Translations under genes and position numbers: made by a program | Shown here: positions 26,234-42,479 of the stretch, piece by piece | Layout: each line of letters starts with the position of its first letter | Position numbering within the stretch: the stretch's first letter is position 1 | The notes under the pieces: model-generated | What the model saw: only the letters and a program-made list of their open reading frames with translations | Told to the model about the DNA's origin: nothing | Databases searched by the model: none | Assembly: GCA_963514095.1 (NCBI GenBank) | Contig: OY741266.1 | Span: 13,116,297-13,180,296 of the forward strand | Direction: 5' to 3' | DNA from: Eutrigla gurnardus | Lineage: Eukaryota > Chordata > Actinopteri > Perciformes > Triglidae | DNA: 64,000 bases

Positions 26234-27964
26234 ATGTGGTGCAGTCGTATGGCACTGCGTCGCCTCCAGCGGATCGCTGTGACTCCTTTGAATATCAGCG
26301 GGGGTCTAGCAAGCAACGTGCAGAGGGGGATGTCCACCCTGCCACGGGTGTATGTCACCCGGCAGGTCCCACCCGAGGGCCTGAGGATCCTCCGTGAGTC
26401 TGGACAGTGAGTCATAATGGTCCTGTTAAGATGTTTATATGGAATCCTGTATTCATTGTGTCATGTAACTGATTTGAGTGTGATACCTTCTTGAATGGTC
26501 TGCTTTGTAAAGTTCATTATTTACTTTGAGCAAACAGGACTGCTAATGTTTGCCCTTTGGGCTAGTCAGATAAGGGAGGTCCTCCCGCACCTTGACATCC
26601 CAGTATGTCCATGAAGACCTTCCGCATATACAGCTTGAGATATTGTATATAAGCTTTAAGCAAAGCTTTAACAACCAATACATTTTCTTCTCAGTATACG
26701 TGGATTTGATTACAATCATGGTTTCTGTTTTCCCAGGGTGCAGTTTGAGCTGTGGGACTCGGACGACGTCCCTGTACCCAGAGAGGAGCTCCTGCAGAAG
26801 GTCAAAGGGGTTGACGGTCTGGTGTGCGTGCTGACAGAGAAGATCGATGCAGAGTTGTTGGATGCTGCAGGTCTGAGGCAGACGGTCCTTGAGTCAGTCG
26901 AATGGTGAATGCAAAGAAAGCCCCCTGTTTATGTCTGGTGTGCTCCTGCAGGTCCCAACCTGAAGGTCCTCAGCACTATGTCGGTGGGGTTTGACCATCT
27001 CTCTTTGGAGGAGCTGAAGAAAAGGTGATCCTTATCTTTCTATTTCCTTGAGACACATTTAAAGTCAAAGTGTGTGTTTAACCTTGTGTATAATGTTTCC
27101 CCCCCAGGGGGATCCGTGTGGGTTACACCCCTGATGTTCTGACCGATGCCGTGGCTGAGCTGACTGTGGCTCTGCTGCTCACTACCTCCAGGAGGCTCAT
27201 AGAGGCCACGCATGAAGCCAAGACGTAACGTTACACACACACACAGGCTCAAATCTATCCAAGAACACCTCCACAGGAGGTTCAAAGGTTAAACTCCCTC
27301 TCTCTCTCGTCAGCGGCGGCTGGGGCACGTGGAGAACTCTGTGGCTGTGTGGACATGAGCTGGCCAACAGCACGGTGGGCATCCTGGGCCTGGGGAGGAT
27401 CGGTGAGCATGCAGTATCTGAAAACGCTGCACACATCATCATGTGCATCAGCTTATCATCAAACCAACCGCACCTGCTGTAAACGTGACCAGCCGGTGTC
27501 TTTGTGCTCTAAGGTGTGGCCATCGCCGAGCGTCTGGCCCCTTTCAAAGTAAAGAAGTTCATCTACACAGACGTGGCCCCGAGGCCCGAGCTGGCCAGCA
27601 TCATCAACGCAGAGTACGGTAAGGATTACACATTCCTGGTCCCTAAGATGCCTCATGTCAACATGCTATATTGTTATAGTAAATACACAATGGATACACT
27701 GTCAACAAGGTGGATGGCGGAGGGCTTTAGTTGTGATTTGCTGCACATCCATGATGTCATTTTAAGGAAATTAACTTGTAACATATAATGAGGATTTGCA
27801 GTCAGCCTTCTATTTTCTCTTGGTCTAGTCTCTTTCGACGAGATGGCAAAGCAGTCCGATTTCCTGGCTGTGTGCTGCGCTTTAACACCGGAGACGAAGG
27901 AGATCTGCAACAAACAACTCTTCTCCAAGATGAAAGACACCTCCATCTTTATCAACACGAGCAG

Positions 27965-28048
<84 letters not shown>

Positions 28049-29109
28049 TGAATCTCTTTCACAATTGTGAACAACCTTGGGGTGAGAAGTTTCACTAAAT
28101 ATGCCTGTGAGCGCAGCATCCGTCCCTCTATAATCCTGGTCTTTCTGTCAGAGGTGGTGTGGTGAACCAGGAAGACCTGTATGAGGCTCTGTCCACTGGG
28201 CAGATTGCAGGAGCCGGGCTAGACGTGACCGTTCCTGAGCCGCTGCCCACAAACCACCCGCTCTTTACCCTCAAAAACTGTGGTGAGTCTGTCACACATT
28301 AATGCTTCAAGTCCAGCTGATATGAAAAATACATCCGCGGTCAGATTGTGTACCTATTTAAGGATGTATGTCGGGAAAAATGACAAAAACTGATTTCTTC
28401 ATATATTTGTATCAATATCCAATATTTTTTTCCTGGAAATCAAGATAGGAAGCATGCTTCAGCTAGGACCAAGCAATAATATCATGACGTCAATCTAGAA
28501 TCTAGATAACTTTGAACTTGTATTTAAATTGGATAATTGTATTAAATTGTATTAACCAGCTTTAATACATTTACTGTTTTCACATCTTTAATGTTATTAC
28601 ATTTTGATTGATTGATTTTGGTGCTAGTTGCCTAGTTTTGGAGATCTGCCCTCTCTCCGATATGATGGGAATACGCCGCTCTATTTCAACCAGTTCCTAC
28701 ATGAAACTGGGACTGTGGATTATCTTAAGTTCATGATTTCAGGAAAGACATACTGAGTGTATTTTTGATGCTTTGTGGACTGTAAGCTGAGTGTCACATA
28801 GTCCCATTATATTGAAGACAAGCCAGACAACTCTACAGCAAACCACTCTAGAGGGATAAATAGAACTACAGTGAAGAAACTATGCGTTTTGGATTTTGGG
28901 ATGAACTGTCTTTCAGGGCAACTTCTCACCACTGGACTCCTGACTCACTGTCTATCATTTACCTTTTTAAATTCTCTCTTCCCACAGTGATTCTCCCACA
29001 CATTGCTAGCGCCTCTTATACGACCCGCAATGCCATGTCTGCCATGGCGGCAAACAACCTCCTGCTCGGCCTGCAGGGGGAGCCGATGATCAAAGAACTC
29101 AAGCTGTAA
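26234..29109 (+). CDS. grhpr: Glyoxylate reductase/hydroxypyruvate reductase
   Basis: GRHPR reduces glyoxylate to glycolate and hydroxypyruvate to D-glycerate with NAD(P)H, limiting oxalate formation. Nine exons: 26234-26406, 26737-26870, 26952-27024, 27108-27224, 27314-27402, 27514-27618, 27829-27964, 28152-28282, 28988-29109. They sum to 1,080 nt in frame, 359 aa. Seen: TMSVGFDHL substrate-side loop, RGIRVGYTPDVLTDAVAE, nucleotide-binding GILGLGRIGVA, and the D-2-hydroxyacid dehydrogenase catalytic trio as Arg in NTSRGGVVN, Glu in DVTVPEPLPTNHPL and His in LPHIASAS. The C terminus GEPMIKELKL matches vertebrate GRHPR. The ATG at 26234 adds about 33 residues rich in Arg, Ser and hydrophobics ahead of a second in-frame ATG (26330, MSTLPRVYVTRQVPPEG), so a mitochondrial presequence is possible. 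Fish can carry two grhpr paralogues; which one this is was not resolved. Confidence 0.95.
27966..28045. repeat. (AC)n microsatellite at a grhpr splice donor
   Basis: About 40 AC units start at the donor itself (exon ends at 27964, intron begins GTACACAC). The repeat therefore occupies donor positions beyond +4. Confidence 0.93.
28315..28500. mobile_element. Repeat family B fragment in grhpr intron
   Basis: This stretch aligns by eye with 40034-40200. Shared features, in the same order, are GCTGA-ATGAAAAAT, a TTGTGTACCTA segment, TTTCTTCATAT, TCCTGGAAA and a closing AATATC-TGAC block. The copies differ by many small changes, so both are old. It runs into a second repeat (28590-28920). Confidence 0.5.
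28590..28920. mobile_element. MITE-like element in grhpr last intron (family A, copy 2)
   Basis: It shares ATTTTGGTGCTAGTTG, GGAGATCTGCC-TCTCTCC and a TTTTGGGATGAACTGTC end with the copy near 31530-31800, and its right end resembles the reverse complement of the GTTCACCCCAAAA start of copy 1. No coding capacity is seen. It lies just ahead of the final grhpr exon (28988). Confidence 0.5.
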
Positions 29110-32100
29110 GAAGGCGGCGGCTACACTCGGACAGATCACCGGATCATCAGTTCAACTCACGTCTAATTTTGTAATGGCACGCTTCCTCGTTTGCCTACTA
29201 TCTTCAGGCCGCTGAACATGTAAAGTAAACATTAGATGCGTCTTCTTCTCTGTGCTACTTCAGTTTATATCTCCTTAAAAATGTCACCAGCAATTTCATT
29301 ATTCTTTTGTTTTATTCAGCCTATACAACAACTGAACATACCGCACGATCTTCATAGCCTTCAACAGCAAAGAGACAAACAGTTAGTCCTCTCATTAGGT
29401 TACATTAGGTTAGGTATACAGAAGAAAACAACACAGAAATACTTCAGATTTGGCAACAAGCCCAGCTTTTCAAGCTAGAAGGCATAAGGCAGTAACTTTC
29501 AGAATCAATTTATGCCATTGAACATTTTGGCATCTACATACAGGGGTAATACAGTCATTTCTCAGAGATTCACATGAACTGCTTATGCAACAGCTTTAAA
29601 AGACAGCACCATGTTGGTCACCTCTGAGGAGGCTGTATGCGAGATAAGAAACACAGAGGACCAGATGTGAGGTCTAAACATTGGTGATCATTTTATATTC
29701 TGTGGCTATGCATCAATAACTTTAGATCGAATCCAAGACGTGGAGAATTACAGGGTAAAAGGGTTTGTCAGCTTATGTTTGCAGTGAGAAACATCCTACA
29801 ATTCCTCTGAAGTAAAAAAAAAAAAAAAAGAAAGCAAAGATTATCCATCAACCTAAGTGTCAAATACGTGTCCTATTGTACGGGTTAACAGTGTAACGAC
29901 TCCAGAGTACAGTAAGGTGCCGACTAGAAATGGAAGCAGTGACCATGTTTCTCATTGACAGTGTAGGTGACACAATACAGCAAGCAATCAAATACAAAAC
30001 GTTTTTCTTCTTCTTCCATTTCGGTTCACTAAAACAGAACGTAACAACACTGCAGGAACAATGATTAAACAACCGTCTACCAATGATGCTGATCCGATTC
30101 ACAACTCACAGGAAGCCAGGCGTCTGAAACTGGGTTTGATGTTAAAAATCCTTTATGTGATTTTCTATGAGCTACAAATGGAGATTCCTTCTCAGCATGT
30201 CTGATTCAACTGAAACATCGTTGTCAAACTTACAGTATACGACAGGATTTACAGTTACAGGGACATTAAAAATTGCACATTAACAAACATTGTGTTACGT
30301 TTTTTTTCTGAATTTGATTTCACAAACTGCGGAAACTGTGAGTTATAGATACCTGCTAGCAAAAATGCTACGACATTAGCTTGAAAACTAGCCCTGACAG
30401 AGTTGGATAATTGCAATACAGCAACATTTTCACATAGTTCACCGTCAAATAAACATATTAGTTATAAAAACAAAAAAGAAGAATGATTTGTCCAAGTGCT
30501 TTTTGTAACAGATGCAACAGTAGATGCATAAAGCACTGATATCAAGTATAGTGGCAAAATTATACACAGTGTTGAGTTTTGTCTCTCCGACAAGAAGAAA
30601 ATTATGAAACCATCAACAAATGTGCAATATTTACATTTCTAGAGCCCTTTTCAACACGTGCTGGACGTCAGCAGATCAGTTTTCTTTAGATGACTCAGGA
30701 CAACTTCATTTACCCTTTTAATAAACACATAAACTGTACACAGGAGAACGCCAGCGACTGAGAAAACTTGGCTGATGTGTGGACACACACTGTAAAGTTG
30801 CTGACCACAGCTGAATTGTTTGTTCCCAGTCAGAAACCAATAAGGAGAGAAAGTTGCTCAATGCCATCTTCAATACAACTGCAAACCACAACAAATGTGC
30901 TTGTTTTTTGTGCATCGTGCGTGACACAAACTAAGGTGCCTTCACAGCGTGTGCAGTTGTTATCTAGGCAATAAAATGGCATGTTAATGCAATATGATAG
31001 TTTTCTCAGACCAAGGCCCAACGAATGCAGCTCTTTCCTGCTTAACTCCACCTGGCAAACGCAAGCTGAGGCAACTGGTCGAAGAGAGCAATTCAACGGT
31101 TCCCATTCCTCCGAAACTTGTACTTGACAAACTTTATATATATATATATTTATATATTCCCATCTTTAACTGAGCTCAGCAACATTTCTGATGGTGGTAA
31201 TTCAAAAGGAGCTTGGACTGAAAGGCAACTACAGAGGTCAAGTATTTGACCCGACCTGGTGGTTAAATATACATGAAAACCCAATAACAGCTACTTAGAA
31301 ATGCTGAACTGTTTATAAGGTTGCTCCTGTCCTGGTTGTCATGTCATCAGTTCAGTGAATAAAAGAATCACGTTATTTTTACAAGAGGGTAATAAAGAGC
31401 CAATGCAACTCTAGACTCTCTGTCATCTTTTCTGTTGGTTGATTTCAGCATGGGCTCTGTCCACCTTTTTCGTACAGTGGAGTACCACGAGCACACAACC
31501 GTCAACAGTTCGAGACAGTTCACCTCCAAATCAAATTTTTACATATTACATGTAGTTCTTTTATCAATCTAGATTGTTTTGGTGCTAGTTTTGTAGAAGA
31601 TGTCTGCCTTCTCTCCAATATAATGGGACTGGATGGCACTCGGCTTATGATGCTCAAAGTGCCAATAAATGCACTTAAAAAACTCAAAAGGAATGTCTCT
31701 TTCCAATCCTACGTGAAACCTTGAACTGGGTCATGAAAAGAAATGAAAGGAAATAAATAGCACTCAAAATATGTATTTTGGGGCAAACTGTCCCTTGAAT
31801 ACAAGCATCACATGTGCAGGATTACGATGCGTTAACAGTCTGAAGAGGGATTCTGCTACAAGTTTTGAGTAGTGAGAAATCTACACATAAGCACAATATT
31901 TTACATGTTGGTTCTGCACAGCTGCCTCTCTCACAAAGTGTCAATAAGCCTACCACAAACAATAGATGTTCAGCCTTAAGGGGTCGCCTTAACAAAATCT
32001 CACTATACAACTAGGGGGCTCACATGACACCTTTTATAAAGACAACATAGCAGTGTAACAGTGTAGCAGCTTAAAAAAATAAAGTAAAGACTGGCCCGGG

Positions 32101-32343
32101 GCAGTCCAAATGCTCACTCATGTAAAATACTCTCAGGATTTCATCAGGGGAGTATACACTGCATATCTGTGGGTCTATCATGAATGCATGGCAACAAATG
32201 TACCTGGCACCTTTGCATGTCCTGTGTTGTTCTACAGGCTGAATGTGTGATCTTTGGTCTGTCATCAGGACAGAACAGACGCCAGCTCTGTCACAGCTTG
32301 AGAAAAATCCAAATTCATCACTTATTCCTAATGTACCTCAGTC
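29110..32343. other. Convergent 3' flanks of grhpr and zbtb5
   Basis: No exon is supported here on either strand. The left part should be the grhpr 3'UTR and much of the right part the zbtb5 3'UTR (minus strand), but I could not fix either poly(A) site. A repeat copy lies at about 31530-31800. Short open frames on both strands look like chance. Confidence 0.5.
31530..31800. mobile_element. MITE-like element, probable zbtb5 3'UTR (family A, copy 3)
   Basis: Contains CTAGATTGTTTTGGTGCTAG, GATGTCTGCCTTCTCTCC, ATATAATGGGACT and a TTTTGGGGCAAACTGTCCC end, matching copy 2 and the central part of copy 1. Boundaries are approximate; no target duplication was found. Confidence 0.5.
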
Positions 32344-35159
32344 CTACAGCAGGGCGTTAGACAGGTTACTGTTCTGCCAACGCAAGCAGGTGGTCTTGCA
32401 ATGCTTGTATAAGTGGGAGGACTGGCTGAAGCGTTTTCCACACTTGAGACACGCGTAGGGTTTCTCTCCTGTGTGCACGCGTATGTGTTTCTTGCAGTCA
32501 GTCAGAGTGAGGAAGGTCTTGCAGCAGATTTTACAGGCGTATTTCCGAGCTCCCTCAACCACCAAGACGTTGTGCTCCGACAGAGCCTTCTTGCACTTGG
32601 ACAGGACGTCTGCTGAAGCTCGGGTCAGCTGTGGGGGGAGGGATGTGGACCTGCCATTGTTCATCTCATATCCACCGCTCTCGTTGAGTAGCAGAGGACT
32701 TGCCAGACTTGAGGAGGAGGAGGCAGCGTCCTGGAGAACGCCACCTATTCCTTCTTCTCCTCCCATGCCGGTGGTCATTTTCGGAGCAATACGTCTGTAA
32801 CCTGGGTAACCCAGAGCAGCAGTCGCACCCCCTGCTCCCTGTGAGGGTCGCCCCAGGGAGTGAAGCCCTAGACTGGAGCTCTGGAAGTCCAAACCAAAGG
32901 GATCTACCACTCCACGGCCAATACCACCACTTCCTCTAGGGCTCCCTAAACCATCATGCAGAGGGCGAAGGAATAAAGAATCAGCTTGCAGGTTATCTCC
33001 AAATCCATTGGAGCCCTCACCACCGAGCGGACCTGACTTCAGAAGAGAGGAAGAAGCAGAACCTGGTGGCCCAGCGCCTTCGTCTCTGAGCAGGAAGTGG
33101 TGTGCTACTGCATCACCAGTTGTTGTGTTGGGGAGGTCATCCTCTCCAGCAACCAACCCCGCTCCGACACTTCCGAAATCCTTAGGGCTGCTGAGGAAGC
33201 TAGAAATACTAAAACCAGGTTTGCCACCCAGTCCGCTATTACACCCAAAACCTCCTCCGGCTCCGACGCCTCCTCCCATGCTGCTCTTGATGAGCAGCTG
33301 GGAGCTGGGATGCAGAAGTTGGGGTTCGGAAGTGAAGCTGCGGTCGCTGCTCTCTGGGCTCAGCTCCGCCTTCTCCTCTTCCTCGCGGCCTCCTGGCTCA
33401 GCCTGCGATGTCACGTCGCTGATTTCATCAGTTGGCTCAGGCGAACTCAGCGGCTCTCGTTTAACCACCACCTACATGCAGCGAAGGAGGAGTTTCATCT
33501 CAGACCAAAGGAGGTTTACATTATATAGACAGCAACTAAAATGAAGCAGCATGACTTGTGTGTATTAAATGCTTTTGTGATTGTCAATAAGCACATATGC
33601 GTGATTTAAGAAAACGAGATACATTCACTGCTGACGGAATATTTAGTGAACAAGCTTCCAAATAATGTTGACCTAAATCTAAACATGATTCATCTTTCTA
33701 ATTCGAGAGGTTTGGATTAACATTTAAATTTGTTTCATACATTTTTCCTTTTTTATCCAGCCAAGATCATTTTTTCCAGTAGTTTTTTTTTTTAAAAGAA
33801 GAGTTAAACTAAATCTTAAGTAAAGATATCAAATGAATGAATATTTTGCAAGTGCGTCATCATTTCAAGTGTTAATGTAATAAAAGTAAAACAACTTTAC
33901 CTTCTGTTCCTGTTCTTCTGCTGCCTCTGTTCCTGATTTGACCTTCACCCCTGCTCTGTTGACCTGGTGGTCCTGGTCTTCCATGTCCTCTTCCTTCCTC
34001 ACCCCTCCTTGCATTCTCTCCAAGTCCCCCCCTGCACAGTGTCCACTGTCTGACTGGCTGGGCATCTGAGGATCATCTTGGGACAACCCTGCCAGGTCAG
34101 TGATTGCTGCATCTAATTTGGATTCATCCCCCATCTTGTGAGAGTCCGGGGAGAGTAGCGCTCCTTCTTCTCGGTCTGCATTAACCCCTTCTTCTCCTAA
34201 CAGTCCCAGGTTCGGGGCAGAGGGGCGCTGCCTCTGCCTGGGTCTCTCCTCCGACAGGCCCAGGGCCAGAGAGGGCTTGCGTTTGTGGAAGCGTCGGATT
34301 GGGAAGGAGGCTCTCTGTTCCACCACTCTACTGCCGACTCCGTCCGCCTCCATCCCACCCAGAGCAGAGTTCACCAAGCTAAGGCCCAGCTGCTGCAGTA
34401 GGAAGGAGCGCTGCAACTTTGACGTGGCGGCGTTTGCTGTGAGGTTAGCATTAGCAGCGAGAGTAGGGTTCACTGCTAAATCTGCTACTTGCTGCTGCTG
34501 CTGCCTGTGCCTCTGCTGCTCCTGCTGAGGGTGGTGGTGGGTGGATGTCTGTCTGTCGGATGAAGGGGACATGGGCAGGGTGCGCGTGGTCAGGTAGTGT
34601 TTGCAGGCCTTGACGACATTGTTGAGGTGCAGATGTGAGGCTGCAAGGAGGATATCCATGACGTTGCTCTCCCCCAGCATCAGTGTTGACGTGTACATCA
34701 TGTCCACCAAGGCAGCAAAAGCTTCAGCCGTCACAACCTGCAGCGAGACAGAAAGTTGACTGATTTTTAACAGCAGCAACAAAGAGTTTAAAATATGTCA
34801 GGGTTTCTTTTCCTGAATTACTGCTTTTATGATGTGAATTTGAAGATCGTTGACTGTTCACCACCACACACATCCATTCTCACCACTACAAGTTAGAATA
34901 ATTAATGCCCTCTTTGACAGGATTTAAGGTTTTTTTATTCTGTCCTGACCTCGCTGTCCAGCTGGATCATGTTCATGCTAGAATCCCCCTCTGCCACCGT
35001 GAACAGGGCCCTGAAGTGGGTGCTGCAGGCTGCCAGCACCGAGCGGTGGGCTTTGAAGTGTCTGCTGCCCACAACGATGACGCAGTCGCACAGCTGACCG
35101 TGGACACGCTGATAGTTGAGCTGCTGGAAGATCTGCTCAAAGTGGCCCGGGAAATCCAT
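32344..35159 (-). CDS. zbtb5: Zinc finger and BTB domain protein 5
   Basis: A BTB-C2H2 nuclear transcription repressor. Three coding exons on the minus strand: 35159-34950, 34737-33901, 33471-32344. They total 2,175 nt, in frame throughout, giving 724 aa (human about 677). Residues 1-120 are the BTB/POZ domain (MDFPGHFEQIFQQLNYQRVH start, FKAHRSVLAACSTHFRALF, ASHLHLNNVVKACKHYL). A long Gln/His- and acid-rich low-complexity middle follows, including the conserved VKREPLSSPEPTDEISDVTS, and the protein ends with two C2H2 fingers (YACKICCKTF...HIRVH, YACLKCGKRFSQSSHLYKH) and NLSNALL. The second finger ends H-C (HCKTTC). Start choice follows the family N terminus; the exon begins 4 bases earlier after a TTTCTAG acceptor, implying a 5' non-coding exon. 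It is divergent to polr1e. Confidence 0.96.
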
Positions 35160-35908
35160 GGCCCTAGAAACAGAGGCAAGGAAAGGTTGGAAAATGTAAC
35201 TCTATACAGCTGAAGCAATCATTTGATCGAGATAACGTTCATCAACAACAGTTGTGATCATGTCTGAGTTTAAGGCTGAAACAAGTGATTTGAAGACATC
35301 ACGTTTGAGATACAGGAAACTGTAGTGACTTTTTTTCACTATTGTCTGATATTTCATAGACAAAATGATGAACCGATTAATCGGGTATTAAACATCCAGT
35401 GTGTTGATGTGTAAAGACGATAAGTGATGGGAGTCAAAGTGGGGTTAGATTGAGTTTTTACATGGATGAAGATGTTCTCACGTGCCATTGTGTATTAGAA
35501 GGTGTTGGAAATTTTGGACACAGTGACAAAATAACCCAAAACTGTGATTGGGTGAAAAGGCATTCCGTGGTCCTACAGATTAATAGTTCATGTGCACCAG
35601 TGACAAGAGCAATGTTTCACAGTCAGTTTAATCCATAACTATTCTGTAATGTGCTCTTAAATATCTAACTGGAAATTAAACGTTAGCTAGCCCGATTGTT
35701 TAATTGTAGCTACGAGGTTAACAAACTCAATTACAACGCGTAACGTTAGCTACAGCGTAGTGTAACGCTACTCTGGCATGTAACAGCGTTAGAAATTAGA
35801 CAGCTAGCACATCTAGATCGGCTTACACATGACCAGTTAGCTAGTTAAAAGCATAGCATTCTATTGTTATGACGGCGAGATAAGATAGCTTGAAATAACT
35901 AACATTAC

Positions 35909-36080
35909 CTTGAATTTCCCAAAGCGTGTGTAACAAGAGGCAGACACAAGAGGCCCTGGCCAGAAAATAGCAAGCTAAAGTTAGCCGGCTGTTGACCAGC
36001 GAACTCCCTGTTAGCTAATGCTAGCTACAACAGAAGCGGTGCGTTAGCGTCCGGTCACCTGGCTGGGCCGCTTGTTTGTC
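35909..36080 (-). other. Probable zbtb5 5' non-coding exon and promoter
   Basis: On the minus strand, GGGAAATTCAAG is followed by a good donor GTAATG, with the last exon base at 35909. The zbtb5 coding exon opens with an acceptor 4 bases before its ATG, so an upstream non-coding exon is required; this is the best candidate. The upstream end is only guessed, and CpG-rich sequence continues to about 36.25 kb. Confidence 0.4.
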
Positions 36081-36499
36081 TCGCAGCAGCCCCCCTTCCT
36101 CCCTCCATCAAATGGAGCTGGCTAACATGTCTGTTGCTTCATCCCACGTCCCCCCTACGGTCCCGCGACCTGACCGTTTACTCGCAATGAATGGTGTGGC
36201 TGGGGGACGAAAGCTGACCTCGAGAAGCCGAACCTGTCCGCCAGTGTCACCCGCGCACAGTCAGATAAAACAACAGCTGGTATGACAGTACTGACTATTA
36301 ATCACTACCCGGGTCCGACCTGCCTCGTATAATATGTAATAAGTTATCACACTCAGACGGGTTTTACCAACCAGACTCACAGGGTGGCGCTGTTCTTCGT
36401 TTCCATGACCTCTCCGAGGTGAAGGGCTGCAGTTATACGCTTCACCGCAAGATGTCGCTGTTGTATCATGTAACGAGTATGTGGTCAAAGACCGTGTAT

Positions 36500-38225
36500 A
36501 ATGGGGAGCACAATGGGGTTTCAAATTTTCAGTGGAAAAAAGTAAAGTAATGTTCTTCTCAAAAAAGAAAATCAGTGAAAATAAAAAGTTAAACTTATAT
36601 GGAAGGAACTTAGAAAGAGTAAACAGCATGCGATTCTTGGGATTAACCTTTGACTCTAGATTAACGTGGAGAGAACATGTGAGGGGAATAGTTAAAAAAA
36701 GTAAGGTAGTATTGAATGTTATGAGGTGTTTGGCCAGGTTAGAATGGGGGGCTGACTTTACGTCACTAAAATATATATACATTGCACTAATACGATCTAG
36801 AATAGAGTATGGTAGCGTGGGATATGGATCAGCAGCTAAATCAGTCCTCTTACAGCTAGATGTCATTCAAGCTCGAGCACTAAGAATTTGTCTAGGAGCA
36901 ATGAAAACAGCACCAGTATGCTCCCTTCAGGTTGAAGCAGGAGAAATGCCATTATGGATCAGAAGGAAACAGCTTATAGCCAATCACTGGATACATCTAA
37001 AAGGACACAATGAAGACCATCCAACAAAGAGAGTTTTGGAGATGTGTTGGGAAAAGGGGAAAGAACAAAAATCAAGCTTTGGGTGGGTCAGTGAGGGAAT
37101 AGCAGAACAACTAAAAATACAGCAAATAGAAGTCAGCCCAACAGTTCTGTGGACGCAAATACCCCAATGGATGCTACAAGAGACAAGCGTAGACGTAGAA
37201 ATATGGAACATCAAGAGAAGAAATAAAACAGCTGACCTAGTACAGGAATTTTATAACTACACAGAGGGAAAGCACGGGGAATATGTGCACATATATACAG
37301 ATGGATCCAAAGAGCCGGAAACAGGAGCAACAGGTGCAGCAGTGGTGGTTCCCAGTCATCATACCAAAATATCAAAAAGAACATCAGACCACCTAAGCAT
37401 ATATGCAGTGGAGCTATGTGCAATATTAATGGCAATCGACTGGGTGGAGGACAGAGTGGACAAGAAGACAGTCATATGCAGTGATTCAGTTTCATCACTC
37501 TTAAGCATAAAAAACAGGTCAGCAAAAACACACCAGGAATTATTATATGAAATACTGTTAAAAACATCCAGATTAACACAACAGGGGAGGGAAATAACGT
37601 TCATGTGGGTGCCAGCTCACTTAGGGATACAAGGAAACGAAAAAGCAGACAAAACTGCTACGGAGGCAGTAAAGAAAAAGGAGGTGGAAGTGAAAGTAAA
37701 ATGATCAAAGGCAGAGGGGAAAAGTTTAATATGGAAGGAAATAATCAACCAATGGAATCAGTATTGGAAGAGCCAGGAAAAAGGGAGACATTTATATGAA
37801 TTACAGGGAGTAGATGGGGGGTTATGGAGACAATAGAACAGAACAGGTAATAATGAGCAGATTAAGAATAGGGCATACTAAACTGAACAGCACACTTAAT
37901 ATCATAGGGAAGCAAATGGTCTGTGTAATTGTGGGGAGAGGGAAACAGTTGAACACGTGGTGATGGCTTGTCCTGGATATGAAAGGGAGAGGGAGAGGAT
38001 GAATAGAGGGTTGCAGAAGGTAGGAGTGAGGGAAATTAATTTTAACAGTATAATAGAATGTGGAAAATCGAGGGAAGGGAGGAGAATCATAATAAGATAC
38101 CTAGTATCAACTGGGTTAATTAAAAGCATGTAGAAGAGGAGGAACGGGAGAAGTAAAGTCCAGCAGATGGCGGTAAATGCAACACTAAGGATGCCGACTG
38201 CCATTAAACACCAAAGAAGAAGAAG
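36500..38225 (+). mobile_element. 5'-truncated RNase H-bearing non-LTR retroelement
   Basis: Flanked by a perfect 13-bp duplication AAAGACCGTGTAT (36487-36499 and 38226-38238), so both ends are fixed. The main frame (36532-37704) holds the end of a reverse transcriptase (SMRFLGLTFDSRLTWREHV), then an RNase H domain (HIYTDGSKEPETGATGAA, AVELCAILMAIDWVED, SDSVSSLLSI, MWVPAHLGIQGNEKADK). It stops at 37702-37704. A shifted frame then continues with a Cys/His-rich knuckle (CNCGERETVEHVVMACPGYE). The 3' tail contains CCATTAAACACC and a GAAGAAGAAGAA run. RNase H plus this tail suggests an I/Nimb-like clade. It is 5'-truncated and frameshifted, so incapable of movement on its own. Confidence 0.88.
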
Positions 38226-38518
38226 AAAGACCGTGTATTGAAAGATAAGCATCAAGATAGTAACCCCCTTTTTATTTCACCTTGTGGACAACATGCAGCT
38301 TCTGTCTTCTCTAACCTTTTTGTGTTGGGCGTATAAACAGCACTTTTTTTCTGGGAAAGGGGACAAGAGGGTGTGTGCTACGCTTCTGAGAAGAGGCCGA
38401 GCAGTGCAGAGCCGCGGCCGCGAACAGGAACAAACGTCACAGAGAACCAATCTGGGCGAACATGGAAGTACATAGACGTGAAACCTCTTTCACCAAACGC
38501 ACGACAACAACAACAACT

Positions 38519-42479
<3,961 letters not shown>

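Noticed and set aside
33008..33544. 178-aa plus-strand open frame
   Set aside because: Exact antisense of the Gly/Ser-rich part of zbtb5 exon 3, where codon bias keeps the opposite strand open.
36261..36866. 201-aa minus-strand open frame
   Set aside because: Lies antisense to the retroelement and its flank; no recognisable domain.
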